Shown here: in pieces, positions 9,516-18,887 of the stretch
How positions within the stretch are numbered: the stretch's first letter is position 1
Layout: every line of letters begins with the position of its first letter
Origin: Capnocytophaga sp. oral taxon 338 str. F0234
GTDB lineage: Bacteria > Bacteroidota > Bacteroidia > Flavobacteriales > Flavobacteriaceae
Direction: 5' to 3'
Assembly: GCF_000192225.1 (NCBI RefSeq)
Contig: NZ_GL872413.1
Location: forward strand, 1,214,285 to 1,278,284
Length of the DNA stretch: 64,000 bases
Position numbers and translations under genes: made by a program
The notes under the pieces: generated by a model
Seen by the model: only the letters and a program-made list of their open reading frames with translations
Databases searched by the model: none
Told to the model about the DNA's origin: nothing

Positions 9516-10685
9516 TTAATCATCATCAACTTCCTTAGCACGTTCTTTTATTGCAGATTTTTGTCCATTAATATCTACCATATATTCTTGTCCATTTTCG
9601 ATAAGTAATCCTTGGGTAGTCCCTTGGGCATGAAGTACATCAAGATCAATCACTTGCTTATCCATGAGGTAAGTTACTGATTCATGAAGTGTGTGACCAA
9701 TAACAAACTTTTTAGCTCCCATATTCTTAGCGATGGCAGCAAACTCATTTTTATCTATACTTTCCTTCCCGTAACCACGATACCACATTGGGCTTTTTCC
9801 ACGCATATAAACAATAGCACGCATAGGATCAACTCCTGCTTTTTCCTCTACATTACTGAAATAATAGCCTCTGGCAAACTTATTAATTCCCTCTACCCCG
9901 AGGTTGAGATCACTCACTTCTTTTGAAATACCTGCATGAATAAAGATATAGTCTCCTATTTTTTCTAAGATATTTTTAGTAGCTAACCATCGTCCTAACT
10001 CTGTATTGGGTTTATATAAATTATAGTACTCTTCTCCCATGAGCTTGGCATCTTCAAGGTATTTCTTACGAGTATAACGAAAATCATTTTTCATATTCAT
10101 AAGGTCATGATTTCCTAAAACGAAATGCACTTTACCCCCAACCTTTTCAGCTTGTTCTTCCAAGGAGTAGATAAGCCAGAGTGTCTGACTGACTAACAAA
10201 CCACGATCAAAGAAATCTCCTACAGTCACCAAGTGCCCCTTACCAAAAGTCCATTTGTAATTCTTATCCATTACTTTATTGTTTATAAGGAATTGTTTGA
10301 ACTCATGGAAGCGTCCTTCTATATCGGAGATGGCAATGAGTTTTTCAGGCATAGGGTATACAGAGGGTTGATTCTGCAATAATTCTTGTACCTTAAAAGT
10401 AAAATGATCTTTATCATCTACATAACATTTAAGTTTTCTCCCGGCAATAGAGTTTTTGAAAGTCTCTACTTTAACATAGGCTTTATTGTCTTTTTCAAGA
10501 ATTTGTTTTACGACTGCTTCCGTCTCCGTATAGAAGATGTAAGGTCCGTCATAACCTGCTTTTGAGGTGTCAGTTTTCAACCTTTTTTCAGAAAAATGCA
10601 CTTTTGTTTGAGCATTTACAAATAAGTTGCTGCCTAAGGTAAGTAACCCCATAGTGACAGCATACATAAAATTAAATCTTCTCAT
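9516..10685 (-). CDS. Secreted calcineurin-like metallophosphoesterase
   Basis: A protein of 389 residues with a signal peptide (MRRF start, hydrophobic core, cleavage likely after VNA near residue 25), so it is exported. The phosphatase core has GDFFDRG, LGNHDLMN, IFIHAGIS and FVIGHTLHES, the order expected for the PPP-type/Shewanella-like branch of calcineurin-like phosphoesterases. Motif I reads SDIEGRFHEF, with Glu where most members have the metal-ligand His (GDxHG). Whether this is a subfamily trait or alters metal binding cannot be told here. The substrate is unknown. It lies 25 bp downstream of the 181-residue hypothetical gene. Confidence 0.88.
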   Translation of the reverse strand: MRRFNFMYAVTMGLLTLGSNLFVNAQTKVHFSEKRLKTDTSKAGYDGPYIFYTETEAVVKQILEKDNKAYVKVETFKNSIAGRKLKCYVDDKDHFTFKVQELLQNQPSVYPMPEKLIAISDIEGRFHEFKQFLINNKVMDKNYKWTFGKGHLVTVGDFFDRGLLVSQTLWLIYSLEEQAEKVGGKVHFVLGNHDLMNMKNDFRYTRKKYLEDAKLMGEEYYNLYKPNTELGRWLATKNILEKIGDYIFIHAGISKEVSDLNLGVEGINKFARGYYFSNVEEKAGVDPMRAIVYMRGKSPMWYRGYGKESIDKNEFAAIAKNMGAKKFVIGHTLHESVTYLMDKQVIDLDVLHAQGTTQGLLIENGQEYMVDINGQKSAIKERAKEVDDD

Positions 10686-10710
10686 AAGATTAATATGAAT
10701 TTGTGTTTTA

Positions 10711-11256
10711 TTATACTATATTGTTATATTTTTCTTCTATTTCCTCAATGTTAATAGGTTCTAAACTATTCAAGTCTGTTTTATAAAAGGAGTTGAGCTT
10801 AGAAAAGTAGGCATCAATAGTAACATTAAGTTGTTCGGTAACATTTTTCCAACGGGCTATAAACCAGTTGGTAAAGATAGACTGTTTCTCTTGTTGGTAT
10901 TCAATAAGTAGGTCTTCAATTTCGTTTTCCTCTAGCTCTGTTTCGTACAATAGGTCTTCCAAATCCTCTTCCTCTATGACAAACTTATCCGAGGGAAAAT
11001 GCTTTTCTATTCTTTGAGTAGGGAGAAATAGAATATCTGAAATCATTTTGCTCCCTTTCCCTAAAGCATAGAAGAAAATAGTTAGTTCTTTATGGTCGTA
11101 TTCAAAGCAAAAAGCCACCACATCAGTCCCTTCTTTTCCTTTGAAATAAGGAATAGAAGTGCTTGTAAGTAGATTTTTCAAATCTTCCTCTAAGATAGGA
11201 GAGTATTTTTCCAAATCACTTATGAAGAGATATCTTAGCTTTTGTGTGAGTTGCAT
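10711..11256 (-). CDS. Hypothetical acidic protein
   Basis: A protein of 181 residues, soluble and strongly acidic in its middle (clusters of Glu/Asp around residues 94-118), with no signal peptide or membrane segment. I recognise no family. A -7-like box TACCTTTG on the minus strand (11281-11274) lies just upstream, between this gene and the end of the polysaccharide operon, so it may have its own promoter. It is followed 25 bp later by the secreted phosphatase gene. No catalytic motif is visible. Confidence 0.7.
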   Translation of the reverse strand: MQLTQKLRYLFISDLEKYSPILEEDLKNLLTSTSIPYFKGKEGTDVVAFCFEYDHKELTIFFYALGKGSKMISDILFLPTQRIEKHFPSDKFVIEEEDLEDLLYETELEENEIEDLLIEYQQEKQSIFTNWFIARWKNVTEQLNVTIDAYFSKLNSFYKTDLNSLEPINIEEIEEKYNNIV

Positions 11257-11273
11257 AAGGATAGATTTTGAGG

Positions 11274-11281
11274 CAAAGGTA
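11274..11281 (-). promoter_or_regulatory. Candidate -7 box TACCTTTG
   Basis: Matches the Bacteroidota -7 consensus TAnnTTTG on the minus strand, 18 bp upstream of the 181-residue gene. No clear -33 partner is visible, so this is a weak-to-moderate call. If real, it separates the 181-residue and phosphatase genes from the polysaccharide operon. Confidence 0.45.
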
Positions 11282-11289
11282 CGAATTAT

Positions 11290-12534
11290 TTATGATATTA
11301 ATAATTTTTTAGCTAAATCTTTTGCTTCTATAATATTATCTTCAATCGAACAATAAGTCCAACTTCCATAGCGTCCAATAGAATAGATATTATCTTGGGC
11401 CAGCTGTTTTTTATATTTTTCTACACTTTGTATTCCTTTTTGATTAATATGAACATAGGCAGGATCCATAACAACAGAGTGATAATCTATAAGTTCTTCA
11501 TCTTTTACTACACCTATTTTTTTTAAATCATCAAGAACTTTTAGCAAATATTTTTGTTCATTTTCTATGATAAAGTCGTTTGGAAATCCCATTTCTATAT
11601 ACAGAGACATCTTTGGAGTTCCTAAGATATTATCATAGTACCCCATACGATAGAAACAAACATCTTTATTAGGAATGTACACCCAACTACTTTTTGTATC
11701 AGTTCCTTTTTTATTGAAACCTAAATTGAAGACTAATACTTTGTTCCAAGTAAAATATTCCTTAGTATAAGAAATATCACAAAGTTCTAATAATAAAGGG
11801 AAAGGTATAGTAGAAATTAGGTTATCATACTTTATTTCTCGTTTGTTTGTGTAAGCAATTTTGTTATAAGTATCTATCTTTACCACTTTTTCATTCAAAG
11901 AAACTTTAGTATCATCAACATTCTTATAAAGTGAATTAATATATTCAATAGCTCCTCCTGTAGGATATACAAAGTACTCATTATAAGATGTATTTGCTTG
12001 TTCTTTGAAATTTAAAATAATTTCTTCTTTATTAGCTTTAGGGAAGAACCTACCCATGGCATCAGCATCTAAACTATTTAGATCACAAGCATAAAGTTTT
12101 TCATTGTATGGAATGAGAAATTTTTCAGCAATACTTCTGCCTAATTTGGCATATACCATGTCTTTGAAAGATTTTATATCCCCATATTCGTCTGCTTTAA
12201 ATAAGTCATATAAACAATCTATAAATTCCTCTTTTTCAAGTTGATGTATGTTTTTTTGAAAAGGAAAATCAATATATTTACCTTTATATAGAATTTTTGT
12301 ATTTTTCTTTACCTTTTTAAGTGTTTTAGGATCTATGTACTTACATATCAATTCCTTTAATTTTTCATCCCTAAAATGGAAAAAATGACCTGAATAGTCC
12401 CAAACAAACTCTCCTCTTTTTACAGTTTTACAATATCCACCAATCTCATTGGTAGCTTCTACTATGCAATAATGATTATTGGTAAATGTAGCATACGAAA
12501 TACCAGATACACCGGCACCTATAATTAAATCCAT
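11290..12534 (-). CDS. FAD-dependent oxidoreductase, UDP-galactopyranose-mutase-like
   Basis: A protein of 414 residues with an N-terminal dinucleotide-binding motif (LIIGAGVSGISYA, residues 3-15), the EATNEIGGYCKT segment that follows it in amine-oxidase/Glf-type flavoproteins, and a C-terminal FAD contact region IYSIGRYGSWTYCSIEDNI. It belongs to the group annotated as protoporphyrinogen oxidase-like or Glf-like proteins found in surface glycan clusters. It is the last gene of the operon, 1 bp after a glycosyltransferase. The same locus also contains a canonical glf (18888), so this one probably acts on a different sugar or lipid-linked intermediate; the substrate is unknown. Confidence 0.8.
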   Translation of the reverse strand: MDLIIGAGVSGISYATFTNNHYCIVEATNEIGGYCKTVKRGEFVWDYSGHFFHFRDEKLKELICKYIDPKTLKKVKKNTKILYKGKYIDFPFQKNIHQLEKEEFIDCLYDLFKADEYGDIKSFKDMVYAKLGRSIAEKFLIPYNEKLYACDLNSLDADAMGRFFPKANKEEIILNFKEQANTSYNEYFVYPTGGAIEYINSLYKNVDDTKVSLNEKVVKIDTYNKIAYTNKREIKYDNLISTIPFPLLLELCDISYTKEYFTWNKVLVFNLGFNKKGTDTKSSWVYIPNKDVCFYRMGYYDNILGTPKMSLYIEMGFPNDFIIENEQKYLLKVLDDLKKIGVVKDEELIDYHSVVMDPAYVHINQKGIQSVEKYKKQLAQDNIYSIGRYGSWTYCSIEDNIIEAKDLAKKLLIS

Positions 12535-12535
12535 A

Positions 12536-13294
12536 TTATTTTCTATATTTTAAGAAACCATTTATAGCCCAGCAGCTTAAATAGTATAAACTTTTTATTA
12601 AACCTAATTTTTCAACTTTGTAATAAACCATGAACTGAGGTTTAATTACCTTCTTTTTATTTCCTGTAGTACTGCTCGCAAAAACACGATAGGATGCTAA
12701 AATATCTGTATTTCCATAAGCTATTTTTATTTTCTTGAGTGCTTGTAGCCAAAATACAAAATCATCTCTTAAACTTTTAAGTTCTTCTTTAAAATACTGT
12801 TCTCCTACTTGTGTTTTATCATATAAAGCCGTGAGACAAGAGATAGAACATGTCTTTAATAAATCAGTGTAAATTACAGATCTTGGCACAATAAAAGGAT
12901 TTAGTTTCTTTTCTCCCTTTTCGTCTATTCGTCTATAAGAAGAGAATACTAAGGCTGCATTTTTCTCTTTTAAAAAGTCAATTTGCTTTTCTAAGAAATT
13001 ATTATCCCACAAATCATCTGTATCAAGAAAACAAATATACTGCCCGACAGTGTTCCTAAGAGCATTATTTCTTGCGGCAGCTGATCCAGCATTGGGTTGA
13101 TTGATTAGTTTTATTCGTTTGTCCTTTTGAGTATATTCTTTTACAATCTCAGCACAATTATCTTTTGAGCCATCATTTACAATAATCATTTCCCAATTCT
13201 TATATGTTTGAGATATCACTGAATCAATGGTTAGCCCTACATATTTTTCTGCATTATACATTGGGGTAATAATAGACACTAAATTTTGTTCCAT
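12536..13294 (-). CDS. Family 2 glycosyltransferase
   Basis: A GT-A fold enzyme of 252 residues that moves a sugar from a nucleotide donor onto the growing glycan on the cytoplasmic face. The N-terminal motif VSIITPMYNAEKYVG, then MIIVNDGSKDN and the metal-binding CFLDTDDLW around residue 92 are diagnostic of GT2. It is shorter than its neighbours and ends soon after the catalytic domain. It lies in the polysaccharide operon, 1 bp before the FAD enzyme gene and 16 bp after another GT2 gene. Donor and acceptor cannot be predicted from sequence alone. Confidence 0.93.
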   Translation of the reverse strand: MEQNLVSIITPMYNAEKYVGLTIDSVISQTYKNWEMIIVNDGSKDNCAEIVKEYTQKDKRIKLINQPNAGSAAARNNALRNTVGQYICFLDTDDLWDNNFLEKQIDFLKEKNAALVFSSYRRIDEKGEKKLNPFIVPRSVIYTDLLKTCSISCLTALYDKTQVGEQYFKEELKSLRDDFVFWLQALKKIKIAYGNTDILASYRVFASSTTGNKKKVIKPQFMVYYKVEKLGLIKSLYYLSCWAINGFLKYRK

Positions 13295-13310
13295 GAGAAT
13301 AGATTTTAAA

Positions 13311-14288
13311 TTATTTATAATTTTTTTTAAACCATCTGTAAGATTTGTAAATAAATCTTGTGATAAAGGGCATTCGTAATAACATAAAGCTTAATGTTAT
13401 TTTTTGGAATATACCATATCCATTATCATTAAAAATATATTTAAATTTATTTGTTTCAGGATATATAGTATAGAAATATTTTGTATAAGAACTATCTAGA
13501 ACAAACATTTTTTTCCAAAATATAACCATTGTTCTAAACTCATTAGTGTATTTTTTATTGCTTGATTTTAGTATATCTTCGAATATTTGTAAGGCCTTTA
13601 TGGCATCTTTCATATGAGAATCATTCATCTGTTTAGTAATAGACTGTGAGTTATATTGCACATAATGAAAAAGAGCTTTTGGTACATAAGATATTTTAGC
13701 AGTAAGTAGAAATAAACGTAATAAATAATCATAATCTTCCCCCATATTTATTTCTCTTGGAAGAAGTTGATGTTTTAGATAAAACTCCCTACGAATAAGG
13801 GTACGACACATACTGGGACGTATTCTCCCAAGCAATATACTTTTTATATTATAATCTATATCTTTCTTGAATATTTCTTTTGTGTAGTATTCTTTATTAG
13901 AAAAAGTAATAAAATAATCAGAAACAGCAACATCTGTATTTTCTTCATTAATTTTTTCAAAAAGAGTACTTACTATATTGGGTTCTACCCAATCATCCGA
14001 ATCAGTATTAAGTACAAAATCTCCTTGAGCTTCAAGCATACCCCTAAGTCGAGTTTTTGCAAGTCCTATATTCTGTTCATTTTCTAATAATCTAACATCT
14101 TCTTTGCGAGGACTTTTTTCGATTATGGTCTTTAATATTTTGAAACTATTATCAGGAGTAGCATCATTTATAAAAATATACTCAATAGAATCAAAATCTT
14201 GGTTTAGTAGAGCCATAGTGCAACGTTCTATAAAAGACTCCACTTTATAAATAGGGATAATAATAGATACTTTATAATGTTTTTCCAT
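13311..14288 (-). CDS. Family 2 glycosyltransferase
   Basis: A GT2 enzyme of 325 residues. VSIIIPIYKVESFIERC opens the donor-binding domain, YIFINDATPDNS follows, and VLNTDSDDWVEP around residue 94 carries the DxD-type metal site. The C-terminal ~100 residues contain basic and hydrophobic patches that may touch the membrane. It is transcribed within the polysaccharide operon, 5 bp after the GT4-like gene. The AT-rich codon use (abundant AAA, ATA, TTA) resembles the rest of the 11.3-18.9 kb block more than the housekeeping genes around it. Confidence 0.93.
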   Translation of the reverse strand: MEKHYKVSIIIPIYKVESFIERCTMALLNQDFDSIEYIFINDATPDNSFKILKTIIEKSPRKEDVRLLENEQNIGLAKTRLRGMLEAQGDFVLNTDSDDWVEPNIVSTLFEKINEENTDVAVSDYFITFSNKEYYTKEIFKKDIDYNIKSILLGRIRPSMCRTLIRREFYLKHQLLPREINMGEDYDYLLRLFLLTAKISYVPKALFHYVQYNSQSITKQMNDSHMKDAIKALQIFEDILKSSNKKYTNEFRTMVIFWKKMFVLDSSYTKYFYTIYPETNKFKYIFNDNGYGIFQKITLSFMLLRMPFITRFIYKSYRWFKKNYK

Positions 14289-14293
14289 AATAG

Positions 14294-15454
14294 CTAAAGT
14301 AAATTCATTTTTATAAGTTGTTCTTTAAGTTGTTCAGAAATAGAAGAAATATTCATTTTTTTCTGGATAGTATCAAAATCAAAAACTAAATCTTCTTTTT
14401 TTAGAGTTTCTATGATTTTTGCCATTTCTTCTACAGAATCTACTAAAAAACCAAAAGTTCCAAATTTTTCAAAGATATAACTAAAATAACTATTTCTGAT
14501 AGCAATAATAGGTTTTTTCATGCTTATAGCGTCCATAATAGCACCACTGGCTATAAGTTTGTAAGAATTCTTAGGATAAAAGAATAAGATAATATCTAAT
14601 TCTTGTGTTCGCTTTTCTAATTCTTCTCTATCAATAGCATTAATTCCCTTGTTATTAGGGAGGTCTATATCCATACTATTAATGATATTCATGTCATAGA
14701 AAATTCTTCCAGTAATAGAGAATCTTACTTTGGATTTATCTACTAAGTGATATAATTTACAAAAATCATCTCCCCCTTTTATTTTAGAAAATACACCTAC
14801 AGTACCTACTTTTAATTGTTTGTTTGGGGTATATGAATAATGAGTATTATTAAAAAAATAGGAGTGGTCTACAGAGATAAATGCTTTTCCAATATTATTA
14901 GGGACTGTTTCTCTCATATGTTGTAATATTGCATCCCCCATTACAACAAACTTTATTTTGGGATGTACTTGGATGTTTTTATTTAAGAAAAAATGATGAG
15001 CAAATTTCCACAACAAACTATTCAATAGCCCATATTGTTTTATATCTGAAATTAAGAACTCCATTTCTCCATGACAGAAAATAAGTATATTTCTATTAAA
15101 TAGTTTATTTATAAAATTCATACTTCTTACAGCCATTAGATTATTATAGTTAAATACTAAAAGCTCTTTTTTACTAGCAAAGGTGATAAAATATAAATTA
15201 TAAAAAAAACTAAATATAAATACAAAAAAAGAACGAATACCAGAAGAAGCTATAGGAAGAGGGAGTTTTTTTGTTCTTAAAGAGGAAGAGTTAGTATGAT
15301 TTTGGGCTAACACATCAAGTACTTCATTCATATTATTCTTTTCACCATAAAAAATGATATTTGAATAGAAATTACCTAACATAGCTAATAAGGAAGCATT
15401 AAAAATAATATGTTGTGTATTGGTACAAACAGTATCTATATATTTTACTTTCAT
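14294..15454 (-). CDS. Glycosyltransferase, GT4-like
   Basis: A protein of 386 residues with a two-domain GT-B look. The N-terminal half has membrane-associating hydrophobic stretches (about residues 69-86). The C-terminal half opens with LKVGTVGVFSKIKGG, passes RFSITGRIF, and has the late segment YKLIASGAIMDAISMKKPIIA, which resembles the donor-binding SG...EAM(A/S)..PVIA element of GT4 enzymes. It overlaps the upstream polymerase gene by 4 bp (ATGA), consistent with translational coupling in the polysaccharide operon. Family membership is inferred from these motifs; sugar specificity is unknown. Confidence 0.8.
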   Translation of the reverse strand: MKVKYIDTVCTNTQHIIFNASLLAMLGNFYSNIIFYGEKNNMNEVLDVLAQNHTNSSSLRTKKLPLPIASSGIRSFFVFIFSFFYNLYFITFASKKELLVFNYNNLMAVRSMNFINKLFNRNILIFCHGEMEFLISDIKQYGLLNSLLWKFAHHFFLNKNIQVHPKIKFVVMGDAILQHMRETVPNNIGKAFISVDHSYFFNNTHYSYTPNKQLKVGTVGVFSKIKGGDDFCKLYHLVDKSKVRFSITGRIFYDMNIINSMDIDLPNNKGINAIDREELEKRTQELDIILFFYPKNSYKLIASGAIMDAISMKKPIIAIRNSYFSYIFEKFGTFGFLVDSVEEMAKIIETLKKEDLVFDFDTIQKKMNISSISEQLKEQLIKMNLL

Positions 15455-16644
15455 CTTGTATAGAGTTTATTTAAAGTATTAAAAAAAAGTAATGTTATAA
15501 AAAACATAATAACTGTTATTAAAACAAAGAAATATTCACTTGATACTCCACTTAAGGTAGGATAAAGCAATAAGAGATAAGAAAGTTCTGTATTATAATC
15601 AAAATTTACTCTTCGAAATATTAAATATATTAACAAAGATATAATGAATATAGTTATCATATTATTTACAAGAACTAAAGGAGATTTATATAAGGAAAAA
15701 ATAAGGATGCCTGTAGTTCCTAACATGAAAGAAGTACCAATAGGAGTATTAGGTTTTAAGTGTCTTTCAGGTGTATATCTATCATCTTTTGCATAAGCTG
15801 TATTTATAGCAATTAACATAGATTTTTGATAAAAATCAGGATCAAAATATTGAGCTAATAATATATATTTGGGTGCATCATCTATTAGAAAAGCAGCATT
15901 AGAGAAACTTGATAATCTACCCACTAATTTCCCTGTTATTAACCTTCCGGGGTCTAATTTTTCTTCCTCATATTGTACATTTCTTATAAGGTCTCTTTGT
16001 GTATAGGCAAATTCTACAAGAGCAGGAAATAGAAAAGCCATAATAATAGCTATAGGAATTCTTTTCTTTATAAAAGAGATAATAATACTATAATACTTTA
16101 TAATAAACAATAAAGCAATAGTATTTATAACACCAAAGGAACCTTTTAACATCCCTATTAGTGCCATTAGGAAAGCTATTAATAAGGAAGTTTTCAATTT
16201 TTCTTTGGGAAGAAACAATATTAAAAAACCTCCCCATAATACTATATCAAACCGTAAAAGTATTTGTATAAACAACTTTATAAATGGGGAAGCCTGATAA
16301 GGTGGAGCTCCTACTCTGTTTACCCCAAATACAATAATAATAAAAATATGAGACAGTAGTATTATAATAACAAAAGGCTCTATTAGTTTTGTGTTTATGT
16401 AGACTTTTTTTAGAATATTCCTTTTGTTCTTAAAATATTTATAGATTTTCCACTGAATCCAATAAGGGATAAGACAAAGTATAAATATAATGCTTAGAAT
16501 AGTTGTGTTAAGTCTAGTAGGTACATTTAAAAAATCACCATTATACTCCTGTGTGGTAAGAACATATATATAGCTTATTGTTACATAAAGGATATTTATA
16601 AAAAAAATGAGCCTAATAGCTTTATAATTTTCAGTTTTTTGCAT
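15451..16644 (-). CDS. Probable polysaccharide polymerase (Wzy-like)
   Basis: An integral membrane protein of 397 residues with about 10-12 predicted helices and a large hydrophilic loop around residues 212-290, the layout of O-antigen/capsule repeat-unit polymerases. Wzy proteins are too divergent to identify by motif, so the call rests on topology and on position between a flippase and glycosyltransferase genes. It would join lipid-linked repeat units at the periplasmic face. It starts 2 bp after the preceding GT2 stop and overlaps the GT4-like gene by 4 bp. The gene is one of the most AT-rich stretches of the window. Confidence 0.75.
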   Translation of the reverse strand: MQKTENYKAIRLIFFINILYVTISYIYVLTTQEYNGDFLNVPTRLNTTILSIIFILCLIPYWIQWKIYKYFKNKRNILKKVYINTKLIEPFVIIILLSHIFIIIVFGVNRVGAPPYQASPFIKLFIQILLRFDIVLWGGFLILFLPKEKLKTSLLIAFLMALIGMLKGSFGVINTIALLFIIKYYSIIISFIKKRIPIAIIMAFLFPALVEFAYTQRDLIRNVQYEEEKLDPGRLITGKLVGRLSSFSNAAFLIDDAPKYILLAQYFDPDFYQKSMLIAINTAYAKDDRYTPERHLKPNTPIGTSFMLGTTGILIFSLYKSPLVLVNNMITIFIISLLIYLIFRRVNFDYNTELSYLLLLYPTLSGVSSEYFFVLITVIMFFITLLFFNTLNKLYTR

Positions 16645-16646
16645 TT

Positions 16647-17657
16647 CTAATGTTTAATAACTTTCTTTATTGTTCTATAGAAAAATATCGCATTCCAAAA
16701 AATGAAAAAAGGAAATAAATTATATAAAGTAATAGTATTTTTATTGTTGAAAAAGCGATAATATTTAGTGTTTTTTACAAATAAATTCCATTTATCCAAC
16801 TCTGATTTTGCTTTTAGGTAGCTTAAATTACTTAATATAATATAATATAGATTAAATAAATCTTTTAGTTTAGATAAAATACAATATAACTGAATAGATT
16901 CGGTATTTTTTTCATATGTTATGATTTTGTCATAAGTATACTCTAATACTCTCTTTAATTGTTCTCTATTCTTAATATAATTCTCTATAGAAACACTTTG
17001 TCCTTCTCTTCCTATAAAATAGCAATACAAGTTAACATCACAATAATATATGCTTTTTACTAATAACATAGGAATAATAGCTAATATAGTATCTGTATAA
17101 AAAGCCCTTTCAGGTAGTTTAATTTCTAAACTTTTAAAGAAAGATGTTTTAAATGTAGTACGATGCATCTCTAAGAGACTCCTATCAGAAAGGAAAGATC
17201 TATCTATAGTTTTAATATCATATAATTTGTTAGAAGGTAAAGAATGGAGCTTATAAGATTCTGTTCTGTTTTCAAAAATAAATTCTTTTGTGTAATTTGT
17301 TAGTATTAAATCTACATCTAAGTTTGATAATCTTTCCAAAAAAACTTTGAAAGAATCTTTATTAAACCAATCATCAGAGTCTAAAAGTTTAAAATATTTT
17401 CCTGTAGCGAGTTCTAATCCCTTATTTATAGCAGAACTATGTCCACCATTCTCTTTATTAATTACAATAAATGTATTAGGGTATCTCTGAGCATATTCCT
17501 GAGCTATAGATATAGAGTTATCAGGACTCCCATCAATGACTATTAAGACCTCTAATATCTCCATATATTCATCAATGGTTAATGAATTTAGACATTTAGG
17601 TAAGTATTCTTCTGTATTGTATACAGGAACAGTTATAGTAAGTAATTTATCGTTCAT
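16647..17657 (-). CDS. Family 2 glycosyltransferase
   Basis: A GT2 enzyme of 336 residues. LLTITVPVYNTEEYLPKC and VLIVIDGSPDNS form the nucleotide-binding front half, and FKLLDSDDWFNKDSF near residue 90 supplies the metal site. The C-terminal ~120 residues include hydrophobic segments (about residues 270-285 and 308-328) that may anchor it to the inner membrane. It overlaps the flippase gene by 4 bp and precedes the Wzy-like gene by 2 bp, so it is tightly embedded in the polysaccharide operon. Donor unknown. Confidence 0.92.
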   Translation of the reverse strand: MNDKLLTITVPVYNTEEYLPKCLNSLTIDEYMEILEVLIVIDGSPDNSISIAQEYAQRYPNTFIVINKENGGHSSAINKGLELATGKYFKLLDSDDWFNKDSFKVFLERLSNLDVDLILTNYTKEFIFENRTESYKLHSLPSNKLYDIKTIDRSFLSDRSLLEMHRTTFKTSFFKSLEIKLPERAFYTDTILAIIPMLLVKSIYYCDVNLYCYFIGREGQSVSIENYIKNREQLKRVLEYTYDKIITYEKNTESIQLYCILSKLKDLFNLYYIILSNLSYLKAKSELDKWNLFVKNTKYYRFFNNKNTITLYNLFPFFIFWNAIFFYRTIKKVIKH

Positions 17658-18883
17658 AAATATATTATTATTTTTCTTCTTCTAACATAGATATATGCTA
17701 TTATAGAAACTAATGATTCTACTACTACATTGGTAGCAGTAAGTGTATATAGAGATATAGAATCAAATCCATAGAGCATTGAAACAATTAATAAATAAAA
17801 AAAGGCTGATAAAAAGACAATCCTTGTAAATGCTTTATTATACCCAAAAGGTAATAAGGTTAATATCATTAATACATTACTTATTCCTATAATAGGTACT
17901 GTTAAGAATAAAATTCTTAAAACAGTTTCATTTCCTCCAAAAAAAGTTACTATTTGATGAGAAAATAGGAAAACTATTAAGTACAAAACAACATTCATAA
18001 GAATTGTACCTTTGAGAACTTTCTTTAAAAAGGCTTTATTTTTTTCTAAGGATATCTTAGGATATAAAACCTGATTAATCATGCTTTGAGGAACTTTCCC
18101 CATATTAGTTATTTTCTCAGCTAAGTCATAATAAGTAACCTCTCGCATACCTAAAAAGTGACCAATAATAATCTTATTGGCATTTACATATATCTGAATA
18201 GAAACATTAGATATAAATAAATGATAAGATGATTTTATATATTCAATAAGTGTTTTTAAAGGAACTTTTATTAATTGTAATTTGTATCTTCCATATAATA
18301 AAGAGAAACTAATAATTCCCGCCAAAAGAGACCCTATTCCATTCAGTAAAGGGAAAAATAAATAGTCATTAGGTGATTTTATAAATACAAAAATCATTCC
18401 TATAAACAAAACACGTATTCCAAAATTGATAAAAGTAATATATTTCATTTCTTCTATTCCTTGAAAAAACCAAGTAGGAAATAGAATTTCATTGAGACAT
18501 ATCCAAAAGGACAAATAGTATAAGCTATAATCCATTTTGGAAGTATAAAACATATAACATGATATTAATAATAATGAAATTATTAGAAATAATGTCTTGA
18601 TAATAGTTACTGCACTAACAATTTCACATAATTTCTTAGGGTTATCTCTATGCAAGCTAATATCTCTTGCTGCTGTGAAATTAAAACCAAAAACAACTAA
18701 GATATTGAAATAGGCTACTACAGCCTGAGCGAATACAACGGTTCCATACATTATCTCTCCTAAAGTTCTTACTAAATAAGGATAAGTAATTAAAGGAGTA
18801 ATTAATGAGAGTATTTGCAAAACAGATAAATAAGAGAAATTTTCAATAATCTTTTTATGTTGCTTTAGTTTGTCAAATATCAT
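17654..18883 (-). CDS. Polysaccharide flippase (Wzx-like)
   Basis: A protein of 409 residues with about 12 hydrophobic helices and the typical start of MATE/MOP-superfamily Wzx proteins: YLSVLQILSLITPLITYPY then VRTLGEIMYG. It should flip undecaprenyl-diphosphate-linked repeat units from the cytoplasmic to the periplasmic face for the Wzy-like polymerase. It lies 4 bp downstream of glf and overlaps the next GT2 gene by 4 bp. Presence of Wzx and Wzy together argues for Wzx/Wzy-dependent assembly and against an ABC-exported glycan. Confidence 0.9.
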   Translation of the reverse strand: MIFDKLKQHKKIIENFSYLSVLQILSLITPLITYPYLVRTLGEIMYGTVVFAQAVVAYFNILVVFGFNFTAARDISLHRDNPKKLCEIVSAVTIIKTLFLIISLLLISCYMFYTSKMDYSLYYLSFWICLNEILFPTWFFQGIEEMKYITFINFGIRVLFIGMIFVFIKSPNDYLFFPLLNGIGSLLAGIISFSLLYGRYKLQLIKVPLKTLIEYIKSSYHLFISNVSIQIYVNANKIIIGHFLGMREVTYYDLAEKITNMGKVPQSMINQVLYPKISLEKNKAFLKKVLKGTILMNVVLYLIVFLFSHQIVTFFGGNETVLRILFLTVPIIGISNVLMILTLLPFGYNKAFTRIVFLSAFFYLLIVSMLYGFDSISLYTLTATNVVVESLVSIIAYIYVRRRKIIIYL

Positions 18884-18887
18884 CCTA

